From a virus, in the IMG/VR virus record IMGVR_UViG_3300046163_000105, positions 1 to 32,755 of that record: 32,755 nt of DNA; one strand, given 5' to 3'. Within the stretch, counting starts at the first letter, position 1. The number at the start of each line of letters is the position of its first letter. The notes under the pieces are model-generated. The model did no database searches, was not told the origin of the DNA, and saw nothing but the letters and a program-made list of their open reading frames with translations. A program made the translations under genes and the position numbers. Below are positions 15,926 through 22,919 of this stretch, in pieces.

Positions 15926-16277
15926 ATTTGCCCTCTTTGAGAGCTGCCGTGATCTGTGCACGCGTAATACCAAATTGCCGGGACAACGCAGCAGGCTTCA
16001 CACCTGCTTGGATAGACGACCGGATCAAGCCGATCTGTGATTGGGTCAACTGTGACAGGATCGGATCTGGCACGCTTTTGCTTTGCGGCTTGGCTTTCTC
16101 CTTGGGCGCCGTAAGACCGCGTCTGTCCAACTCGGTCGCCAATGCCTCTGCGAGACGCATAATGTCATGCTCAGGTAGATGCTGCAGCGAAGCCGCAAGA
16201 TTTTGCGGCAGCACCGTTTTTGGCACCTCGCCTCCATCAGAGGAGCGGTGCGTGTTAAGATCCTGTTGACGACTCAT
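15924..16277 (-). CDS. Small HTH protein, unknown function
   Basis: Started at 16277 (MSRQQDLNTH) the protein has 117 residues. Its last 35 residues, 'IRSSIQAGVKPAALSRQFG' followed by 'ITRAQITAALKEG', form a helix-turn-helix like the DNA-binding end of Hin-type invertases, but no catalytic domain is present. The middle is polar and charged. It may regulate the early operon or bind phage DNA. Its start lies inside the end of the DUF7220 gene, so it is the last cistron of the methyltransferase operon. Confidence 0.6.
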   Translation of the reverse strand: MSRQQDLNTHRSSDGGEVPKTVLPQNLAASLQHLPEHDIMRLAEALATELDRRGLTAPKEKAKPQSKSVPDPILSQLTQSQIGLIRSSIQAGVKPAALSRQFGITRAQITAALKEGK

Positions 16278-16515
16278 ACATAGAAGTATCGCGCCCTGAC
16301 AATCTTTTGCCAAGACGCTCAAACAAGCGTCGCAGCAGATATCCCCGAGCCAAAGATACGCCGACAAATGCCAAGCCGATCGTCAAATGATCACTCAAGA
16401 CGGCGTCGATGCCAAACAATGGGAACACGACGATTTGCGTCACCACGGCGAGAATATATCCAACAAAAACGTTGGTAATCGCTTCAATCAGCGACATGAG
16501 GCGAGACTGTTTCAT
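16255..16515 (-). CDS. DUF7220-like small membrane protein
   Basis: An 86-residue protein starting 'MKQSRLMSLIEAITNVFVGY'. Two hydrophobic segments (about 14-33 and 43-58) predict membrane insertion, and the C-terminus has 'ARGYLLRRLFERLGKR'. The pattern matches the DUF7220 proteins that are common in alphaproteobacterial phages; no function is known. The start overlaps the stop of the nuclease gene by four bases (ATGA), and the end overlaps the next gene. Confidence 0.7.
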   Translation of the reverse strand: MKQSRLMSLIEAITNVFVGYILAVVTQIVVFPLFGIDAVLSDHLTIGLAFVGVSLARGYLLRRLFERLGKRLSGRDTSMYESSTGS

Positions 16516-17036
16516 GTCTCAAAACCCAAGCGGTTCAGCGCATGACGAAAACTCGCTTCCTGAAACTCCCGGTTCATGCTGCCATTTTGGAGGTAACGTT
16601 CACCGGGTACGCGCAGGGCAATGGTTTGATTGGAGCAATCAATGACCGGCAGGTAGGCGATTGCCTGCCTATCGAGTGCGACAAGGGCATAAAGGTCGAA
16701 CGCATTCTCTGGATACCGACGCCGCCCACCTTTGCCAGCGCGTCGAAGCTGGAACAAATACCCGGGCGTGACCCTTGTCTTCGGATCATGGTTTTTCGGC
16801 TTCCGGGTTGATTTGACCTGCACGCGCAAAAGCGTTCCGTCAATATCCACTAGAATGTCATATGGTAGACCCTGATCGCTCAAAAACGCCCTATAGCCGC
16901 TCATGATGAGGTCGGCGCACACCAAGTGCTCGGCGGCCTTGCCAACCTCCAGATCATGACTGCATTCGACATCTGGCCTGTCAAATTCGGTGTCGGGCAG
17001 ATCAAATCCCAGGTGTTCAAACAGCGATTGCTGCAT
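16512..17036 (-). CDS. PD-(D/E)XK nuclease-fold protein
   Basis: A 174-residue protein with a GGAGGG ribosome site. The core is 'GKAAEHLVCADLIMSGYRAF' (helix with Glu36), 'GLPYDILVDI' (Asp60) and 'RVQVKST' (Gln73, Lys75). That is the PD-(D/E)XK nuclease pattern in the variant seen in group I intron-associated and related endonucleases. It may cut DNA in recombination, or act with the methyltransferase whose gene overlaps its start by 20 bp. The overlap implies coupled translation and suggests a restriction-modification-like pair, but no specificity domain is visible. A structural or resolvase role is an alternative. Confidence 0.7.
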   Translation of the reverse strand: MQQSLFEHLGFDLPDTEFDRPDVECSHDLEVGKAAEHLVCADLIMSGYRAFLSDQGLPYDILVDIDGTLLRVQVKSTRKPKNHDPKTRVTPGYLFQLRRAGKGGRRRYPENAFDLYALVALDRQAIAYLPVIDCSNQTIALRVPGERYLQNGSMNREFQEASFRHALNRLGFET

Positions 17037-18273
17037 GGCCTACCCTCCGGTTCTGCGCGACGGCCTCGAAGCTCTGCCCCGTTTCCAGCAATTGTGTCTC
17101 TCGGCCGGTAAACTCTTGCCAACGGCGAACGATGACATCGACATATTTCGGATCGAGTTCGATCAACGACGCGTGGCGCCCCGTCTTTTCCGCAGCGATC
17201 AGCGTCGTGCCGCTGCCGCCAAAAGGGTCGAACACAAGATCGCCCTTACGGCTGGAGTTCCGGATGGCGCGTTCGACCAGCGCCACCGGCTTCATGGTGG
17301 GGTGCAGATCATTCTTTGATGGCCGCTGAATGTTCCAGACATCGCCCTGGTCCCGATCGCCACACCAGTGGCGTTTCACGCCCTCAGGCCAGCCATAGAG
17401 GATCGGCTCGTATTGCCGCTGATAATCAGCGCGGCCCAGTGTGAAGCGGTCCTTCGCCCAGATGATGAAGGTCGACCAGTGACCGCCTGCGGACTTGAAT
17501 GCCGCCTGCAGCGTCTGCAACTCGCTGGACGACATGCAAATGTAAACGGCGCCGTCGGTGTGCGCGTTGATCAGCACGCAGGCGTCGTAGAGAAACTGCC
17601 CGAATGCATCGCCTAAGGCATCGTTCTTGATACGACGGCCCTTGCCCGCTTTCTCAGCCCCAACGCCACCAGCATAATCAACGTTATAGGGTGGATCGCA
17701 AAAACAGAGATCTGCCTTCACGCCCCCGAGTATTTTTTCGTAATCTGTCGCAACCGTGCTGTCACCGCAAAGCAATCGATGATTGCCGAGCAGCCAAAGA
17801 TCGCCGGGACGGCTGATCGGGTCCTCAGGCGTCTCGGGAATTTCGTCCTCACCCTCCTGCGGGCCGGTGCCGTCATCAAGGCTGTTCATCAGCGCGTTCA
17901 ATTCATCATCAGTAAAACCTGTCAGCCCGAGATTAAAATCCGCCTCCAGCAAATCCGCCAGTTCGAGGTTCAGCAAGTCCTTGTCCCACTCGGCGTTCTC
18001 GCTTGAGCGGTTGTCCATGATCCGGAAGGCGCGGGCTTGGGCCTCGGTCAAACCCTTGGCCACATGCACCGGCGCAGTCTTAAGACCGAGTTTGCGCGCT
18101 GCTTCGAGCCGGGTGTGACCGGCCAGAACCACCATCGCCTCGTCGACGACGATGGGCTGTCGCCAGCCAAACTCCTGGATCGAGGCTGCCACCGTGGCGA
18201 TAGCCTGCGCGTTGTTACGCGGGTTGCGCGCATAGGGAATGATCTGCTCAAGCGGCAGGTCTAAAACGTCCAT
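17017..18273 (-). CDS. ParB-N domain / DNA methyltransferase fusion
   Basis: Started at 18273 (MDVLDLPLEQIIPYARNPRN) behind AAGGACA, the protein has 418 residues. Residues about 1-125 are a ParB/Srx-like domain with 'VVLAGHTRLEAARKLG'. Residues about 155-395 are an N6-adenine or N4-cytosine methyltransferase with 'DPPYNVDY' (193-200) and the SAM-binding motif 'FDPFGGSGTT' (348-357). Such fusions are common in prophages and methylate phage or host DNA, often to evade restriction or regulate genes; the target cannot be read from sequence. It leads an operon with the PD-(D/E)XK gene. A cluster of repeats lies directly upstream. Confidence 0.93.
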   Translation of the reverse strand: MDVLDLPLEQIIPYARNPRNNAQAIATVAASIQEFGWRQPIVVDEAMVVLAGHTRLEAARKLGLKTAPVHVAKGLTEAQARAFRIMDNRSSENAEWDKDLLNLELADLLEADFNLGLTGFTDDELNALMNSLDDGTGPQEGEDEIPETPEDPISRPGDLWLLGNHRLLCGDSTVATDYEKILGGVKADLCFCDPPYNVDYAGGVGAEKAGKGRRIKNDALGDAFGQFLYDACVLINAHTDGAVYICMSSSELQTLQAAFKSAGGHWSTFIIWAKDRFTLGRADYQRQYEPILYGWPEGVKRHWCGDRDQGDVWNIQRPSKNDLHPTMKPVALVERAIRNSSRKGDLVFDPFGGSGTTLIAAEKTGRHASLIELDPKYVDVIVRRWQEFTGRETQLLETGQSFEAVAQNRRVGHAAIAV

Positions 18274-18295
18274 GGGAATGTCCTTGGAAAGGTGC

Positions 18296-18421
18296 CGAAA
18301 CGAAACGGGTTCGGGCCGCGAAACGAAATGGGGTCCGAGGGCCATTTCGTTTCAGGCGTGGTTTGTCAGGCCCTTAGGCCCTTGTTTCTTTGGGTTTGCG
18401 TGCAAAGCGAAACGAAACGGG
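18296..18421. repeat. Four-copy 12-14 bp repeat cluster upstream of the methyltransferase
   Basis: CGAAACGAAACGGG occurs at 18296-18309 and 18408-18421, and as CGAAACGAAATGGG at 18319-18332. An inverted copy, CCATTTCGTTTC at 18342-18353, pairs with the second copy as a 12-bp perfect stem with a 10-bp loop. The cluster begins 22 bp upstream of the methyltransferase start. Rest of the gap (18422-18744) is AT-richer and holds no convincing gene. Confidence 0.75.
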
Positions 18422-18712
18422 TGTTTTTGAGGGCGTCACTGGGAAAGCGTTGCACCAAGCCCCCCCATATACAGTTACAAACAGAAGGGACCCGTTCAAT
18501 TTCAATAGGTTACGTGTCTCACAAAATCGACCAGAGACAGTTTTTTTTGGAAAACCGGTCACCATTTGCACCTCCATAAACCCATCCAAACAGACCCGGT
18601 TCTCTCAGCCACACGACCCTCATCTTACAAATCTTTTAGCCTCTCGATCGACATCTGTCACGGCTTACAATGTCTCACCGAAAAGTGTCTCGCGCGCATG
18701 AGAGGGGTTGAC

Positions 18713-18738
18713 AGGGCGGCGGAACTTTCTGCCGCCCT
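18713..18738. terminator. Hairpin downstream of the DUF6362 gene
   Basis: Perfect eight-base arms AGGGCGGC and GCCGCCCT around a ten-base loop, six bases after the DUF6362 stop on the minus strand. There is no T-run on the exit side, so it may slow or protect transcripts without fully ending them. Confidence 0.4.
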
Positions 18739-18744
18739 AATCAC

Positions 18745-19170
18745 TCAAGCGGTACGCTGAATAACATAATCCATCGACCGCTTGCGCGGCACAGTTCGGC
18801 CGTTCAAGCGCCAAACAACCACGGCAAGCCCATACTCGTGCCGCCGACTGGCCGTGGCCCGGCTGACACCATGCGCCCAGCAGATCCCCTTCCAGGCCTT
18901 GCGGTTGGCGCGGGCCCAGAGGATCTCACCGATGTCCTTATCCACCCACCGCAGCCAGAGCATGGCCTCATCGGCCTGCGTAATCATCCGTGGTGAGGGC
19001 AGTGGCTTTTTCATCCGCTGCTCCTGCCCAACTTGATCGGCGAAGGTCGAGACATATTCCGGCCAGGCGCTGACATAGCCCTGCGGGCGCACAGGCGGCA
19101 TGGACCGCATTACGTCCGCCGCGAGGTCCAAGCGGTCGGCCACCATTGCCCGCGTCCATTCATCGGCCAT
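18745..19170 (-). CDS. DUF6362 phage protein
   Basis: Started at 19170 (MADEWTRAMVADRLDLAADV) the protein has 141 residues. The C-terminal half contains 'LWARANRKAWKGICWAHGVS' then 'RATASRRHEYGLAVVVWRLN', which reads as a helix-turn-helix and is the DUF6362 signature in alphaproteobacterial prophages. A DNA-binding or regulatory role is plausible, but function is unknown. It overlaps the end of the upstream small gene by 11 bp and is followed by a hairpin and the repeat-rich gap. Confidence 0.8.
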   Translation of the reverse strand: MADEWTRAMVADRLDLAADVMRSMPPVRPQGYVSAWPEYVSTFADQVGQEQRMKKPLPSPRMITQADEAMLWLRWVDKDIGEILWARANRKAWKGICWAHGVSRATASRRHEYGLAVVVWRLNGRTVPRKRSMDYVIQRTA

Positions 19171-19372
19171 GACGTACCTCCCTGCCCTGCGGGCGTTTGC
19201 CATAGAGTTTCGTTCCCAGCTGTTCGACCAATTCGCGCTCGGGCCAGGTCAGCCGGTGGTCCTCCACGCTCACAGCCAGCACGCCTTGGTCGTACCAGCC
19301 GTCGCGCTTGACCCGGTCAGGGTCACGGCGATGACCACCGTAGCCGCGAGGTGTAAACCGCATGCCACTCAT
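19160..19372 (-). CDS. Small phage protein, unknown function
   Basis: A 70-residue basic protein starting 'MSGMRFTPRGYGGHRRDPDR', then 'WPERELVEQLGTKLYGKRP'. I do not recognise a named family, though similar proteins occur beside RuvC-like genes in related prophages. Its start overlaps the resolvase stop by four bases (ATGA), so it is translated in the same operon. No membrane segment or metal motif is visible. Confidence 0.6.
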   Translation of the reverse strand: MSGMRFTPRGYGGHRRDPDRVKRDGWYDQGVLAVSVEDHRLTWPERELVEQLGTKLYGKRPQGREVRHGR

Positions 19373-19854
19373 GCCACACCCCCCTTCGTCTCTAGCGCCC
19401 AGAGCAGGATCGCGATGGCGTCCGCCTCGTTGTCATCTGCAGGGTTGAAGCCGCGCTGGCGGGCAGCGTCGATCATAGCCTGCTTGGGCGCGTTGCCCTT
19501 GCCAGATGCGTGTTTTTTGATGGTTCCCACCGGGACACCTTGGTACGGCACCCCGCGCAACTCACCCCAGCTGGTTAGAACGGCTAGGAGGCCCCCAAAG
19601 ACATGGGCTGCATCTGTGCCTGCGTGACGACGGACTTCTTCGTAATAGATCGCTCTATCGGACCGCTAAGTCGGTCCAGCTCTGTCAGCCAGTTGGTGAA
19701 GCGCAGATAGCGCATGCCACCCCCATCATAGCGGCTGGGCTTAAAGCTGACAGTGCCACTGGTGATCAGGCCGTCAAAGTCGCGAATGGCCCAGCCGGTG
19801 GTGGTCCCAGATCGAGGGCAAGATGGTGCGGTGTGTGTGTGTGGATTGGGTCAT
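19369..19854 (-). pseudogene. RuvC-like Holliday junction resolvase, at least three frameshifts
   Basis: The start at 19854 (MTQSTHTHRTIL) follows AGGAGG. One missing base at about 19816-19821 and another at about 19806-19808 hide the motif 'ALDLGTTTGWAIRDFDG'; a third near 19649-19652 hides 'IYYEEVRRHAG'. The intact tail 'VPVGTIKKHASGKGNAPKQ' ends with 'NEADAIAILLWAL'. Corrected, it is a RuvC-like RNase H-fold protein of about 162 residues with the expected acidic residues in each block. Such phage resolvases cut branched DNA before packaging. As sequenced it cannot be active. Confidence 0.8.
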
Positions 19855-19866
19855 GCAGACCTCCTC

Positions 19867-20253
19867 TTCGGTTTGGCGAGCGAGGCGAGAGGACTGGCCG
19901 GTGAAGGCTACGTTCTCGCCAGGCCCCGAAGGGTGATCTGGTCAGGTCAGGTGCGGGGCGAACGGGCCGCCCAGCGAATTATTCTTTGGCTTCAAGGGAG
20001 CTCTTGAAAGAAGTTTCGCCCCTAAGTCGTTGATATCCATGTATAATATATAATCTTTCAATTATTATATATTTCAATAGGGTACTCTCTCTCCTATTCT
20101 TAATCGCGCGCGCATACACGCGATGGGATATAGGTGTCCTCTTGAAAGATTGAAGGACGTGAAGGAATCAGGTTTTCCATATTACTTTCAGATGTTATGC
20201 ATCATCACGTTCCTTCTGAATGAGCTTCTGCGCTTTGAAAGAATCTCGCCAGG
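19867..20253. other. AT-rich gene-free interval between primase and resolvase genes
   Basis: This 387-bp gap has no convincing gene. It includes a stretch far richer in A+T than its surroundings (about 20030-20100), with a perfect ten-base inverted repeat AATATATAAT / ATTATATATT at 20045-20073. The 11-mer CTCTTGAAAGA occurs at 20001-20011 and 20139-20149, with a near copy at 20233-20242. Location beside the primase-polymerase makes a replication origin or leader control region plausible. Confidence 0.45.
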
Positions 20254-22533
20254 TCACCTGCCAATCTGGCCATCCGGTAGACCATGGCTTGCCTTGGTCG
20301 ATGAGCCGCGCATGCCGGTAGTGATGTCCCCACTTTCGATCAGTGTCTCCAGAATCTCATTTCGGTCGCGGGATTTCAACCATTGTGATGCGCGGGTGAT
20401 CTCGGACTTGGTGATCCCCTTCGCGCCAGCATTTCGAATGATTTCTTTGAGCCGTTTAAGATGAGCCTCAACCTCGGTATCGGCCACATGACGCTCGACC
20501 GCAGCCATGGTCCGCTGCGCAAAATACCGCACAAAATCAATGGCCCAATCCGCTGCCGTGAGGTCGATTTCAGGACGCGCTGGATCACGGCCTACTGCGA
20601 CGATTAATGCCAGTTTCAATGCGTTTTCGCCGATACGCGCTAGGATCGCTGTACATGCCGTTCCCGCTGCTGCGCGTAACTCCCCTGTCAACTCGAGACT
20701 GAGCGCCTTGAACCGTGCGCGAGCCTCCTCAGTCATCGGCACGATCATCGGCGTCACGGTGGTGTTCTGGTCCGCGGTTTTGCCTATCAGATTGCCCTTC
20801 TGGAGCAAGCCGCCTGCGGCCACGCACTGCAGGTCCCGGATCAGTGCCGTTGGGGCCTGCCGAATACCAACAGCGATGTTCTCGTCCGGGTAATCCTCAT
20901 CACTCGGCAGGATTAGAAAGCGGGCCAGCGAGCCATCGACGACGTTTGCGCCCTGCAATGCGCCCCAGAAGTGCAAAGGCGTCGTAGTGCCATAGACACT
21001 CAAGCAGGGTTGATTGATATCCCGCCGCTCGTTTGTGCCATCACGGTTGGCATATTCCGCACCAAGGAAAATACCGCCCGCGGCCGTGTAAAGCTCGGTC
21101 ATGTTGTCGAGGATTTCGGTGATGTGGCGCGGACTGCGCCGCCGGTCGGCCGCCGCCGCCAAGAACATGCCAAACTCATCGATCTGGAACAGGATCGCAG
21201 GCTGGCGGTGCAGCGCGGTCAGAAGCCCCGCGCCAGAGGCGATCTTGTTGCCACCGAGATGATGGGCCAGCCCCGCCTCAAAGAAGACCTCGTTGATGAT
21301 CTCGCGGGCGTGGTTCTTGCCTGATCCGCTATCTGCAATGCCCACAACATAAAGGTTCGAGCGCAGGTTGCTCTCCGTCCGATACTGCCGACCCATCAAT
21401 GCGCCGATCGCGCAGAGGCTGGCTCCGAGTGACAACAACGGCTGAGGACGCCGGGCTGTCGACAGCATGTAATCGGTCAAATCACCCACTAATCCATCCG
21501 GTATGGCCAGCGTGAATGTCGAGGTGGCCGAAGGTTCCTCATGAACCTCGGAATGCCCTCCCAGCTTCGACAAGAGATCCGCCGCAGGATGCTGTTCATC
21601 GCGGGCCGTCGATCCATCAAAGCGCAGTGATGCATCAGGTTGCCAGCCGCGCTCCATGGCGAGGTGGTAGATCGTGCCGGCGCCAATGCGATCGGGTTTG
21701 AAGCTGGCCCAGGCCTTCATTGTGGTGCTGGGCACGTCCTTGGCCGCCTGCGCTGACCAGCCAGCAAAGATATCGCCCCCAGCCTCACCAAGCGCCCCCT
21801 TCAGCGCCATGCCAATCCGCACCCAGCTGTCATAATCCAACTCTGCATTTGGCAGACATTTCAGCGCAGTCTCAATGGCTGGCAATGTCCCCATTTGGCT
21901 GTGGGCCTGCAGGTGCTCCGTGGCAGGTGATCCTGTCGCAAGGCCACGTTGCCGCAGATGTTCGGGCAACAATGCGTAGGCCTCATCCAGAAAGGCGCGC
22001 GCCATCTCTGCGGTGATTTCAGGCAGCTCCGTGATATCGAGATCAGCCAGCCCTTCCTCTGGCCAGGCATAGGGCGCGCCCGTGTCCGGGTGGTTGGCGT
22101 AGGCCACGAACTGCTGACCCAGACAAAGCACCTCCAGCGGATGACGTTTGATGCCCCGGAAAGGGGTTTCTGTGCGATAAATCAGCATCCGTTTTGGCGC
22201 CTTACCGATGCGCAGTGCGGGCGTATCCCCCAAACGTTCACGCGCCAATTGCTCAATGTGGAGCGCCAGTTCCGCATCCTCAACCACATCAATATCGACA
22301 GCTGCAACCGTGCCGCCAACAAGACCGATGCCACACTCTGGCCAAGTCGACCATGTCGTCACCTCAACCTCCGTGGTTGGGCGTTCGGTGTGCCGGTTCC
22401 ACTCGGGGTAGTCTGCCCATACTCCACGCTTAAACTGGCCAGGCTTTTTGGTGCCCGGACCGATTGGCAGGATGCCATAGCCATTGGTGACCAGCCGAGC
22501 GCCGAAGCGCGCCATATACGATGTATTAACCAT
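20254..22533 (-). CDS. Primase-polymerase with C-terminal DUF3987 ATPase-like domain
   Basis: Started at 22533 (MVNTSYMARFGARLVTNGYG), whose ATG overlaps the previous stop as TGATG, the protein has 759 residues. Residues about 1-185 are a bifunctional primase/polymerase (AEP type) domain, with 'VAAVDIDVV' holding catalytic acids. A PriCT-like region follows ('DYDSWVRIGMALKGALG'). The remainder resembles DUF3987 helicase-like domains, with a P-loop-like 'VGIADSGSGKNHAREI' and 'FQIDEFGMFL'. It would prime phage replication and possibly unwind DNA. The frame is intact over 2.3 kb. An AT-rich gap lies immediately downstream. Confidence 0.88.
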   Translation of the reverse strand: MVNTSYMARFGARLVTNGYGILPIGPGTKKPGQFKRGVWADYPEWNRHTERPTTEVEVTTWSTWPECGIGLVGGTVAAVDIDVVEDAELALHIEQLARERLGDTPALRIGKAPKRMLIYRTETPFRGIKRHPLEVLCLGQQFVAYANHPDTGAPYAWPEEGLADLDITELPEITAEMARAFLDEAYALLPEHLRQRGLATGSPATEHLQAHSQMGTLPAIETALKCLPNAELDYDSWVRIGMALKGALGEAGGDIFAGWSAQAAKDVPSTTMKAWASFKPDRIGAGTIYHLAMERGWQPDASLRFDGSTARDEQHPAADLLSKLGGHSEVHEEPSATSTFTLAIPDGLVGDLTDYMLSTARRPQPLLSLGASLCAIGALMGRQYRTESNLRSNLYVVGIADSGSGKNHAREIINEVFFEAGLAHHLGGNKIASGAGLLTALHRQPAILFQIDEFGMFLAAAADRRRSPRHITEILDNMTELYTAAGGIFLGAEYANRDGTNERRDINQPCLSVYGTTTPLHFWGALQGANVVDGSLARFLILPSDEDYPDENIAVGIRQAPTALIRDLQCVAAGGLLQKGNLIGKTADQNTTVTPMIVPMTEEARARFKALSLELTGELRAAAGTACTAILARIGENALKLALIVAVGRDPARPEIDLTAADWAIDFVRYFAQRTMAAVERHVADTEVEAHLKRLKEIIRNAGAKGITKSEITRASQWLKSRDRNEILETLIESGDITTGMRGSSTKASHGLPDGQIGR

Positions 22534-22919
22534 CAAAGGGGCACCTCCGGTGTCATAGCGTCGAGCCGAGTGCGGTCTTGTCCCACCAGCGCGCGCAGTT
22601 GATCGCAATATCCGGTAATGACCGCATCAAGGAAGCGATCCCACTCAGTCTCAGTCAGGGTGGCGAGATCCGATTTGCCGATACTCTCGAGGTATTCGCC
22701 ACCATATTGGCCGCCAACGCTCATGGCCTGCATTTCATTTGGGGTGGGATCGATCATGCCTGTCCTCCTGTGACAGATGTCCTGGCAGATGCGAGAACAG
22801 AAGTGTTTGCGGCTTTGGTCCCGCCGCTTGTCCGAGACGGTGAATATCGGGTTGAACCAACCAAACCCGCGAGGTTCCCGGTGGCAGACGGCGCAGAGGC
22901 CGGAGTTGAAGTGGCGCAT
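22533..22919 (-). CDS. DUF6511 zinc-finger-like protein
   Basis: A 128-residue protein starting 'MRHFNSGLCAVCHREPRGFG'. Cys residues at 'CAVC' and 'CSRICQDIC' suggest a bound zinc ion. The middle reads 'GMIDPTPNEMQAMSVGGQYG', characteristic of the DUF6511 family in alphaproteobacterial phages. Its role is unknown; the neighbours suggest DNA replication or recombination. The first 165 bp overlap the end of the helicase gene and the stop overlaps the primase start. Confidence 0.75.
   Translation of the reverse strand: MRHFNSGLCAVCHREPRGFGWFNPIFTVSDKRRDQSRKHFCSRICQDICHRRTGMIDPTPNEMQAMSVGGQYGGEYLESIGKSDLATLTETEWDRFLDAVITGYCDQLRALVGQDRTRLDAMTPEVPL

Noticed and set aside
18422-18712. Small genes in the gap between the repeat cluster and DUF6362
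   Set aside because: The short frames lack ribosome sites and recognisable protein features; one dominated by low-complexity sequence overlaps the repeats.
19830-19843. GT dinucleotide run as a regulatory element
   Set aside because: It lies within the resolvase start and simply encodes Thr-His repeats; too short to claim more.
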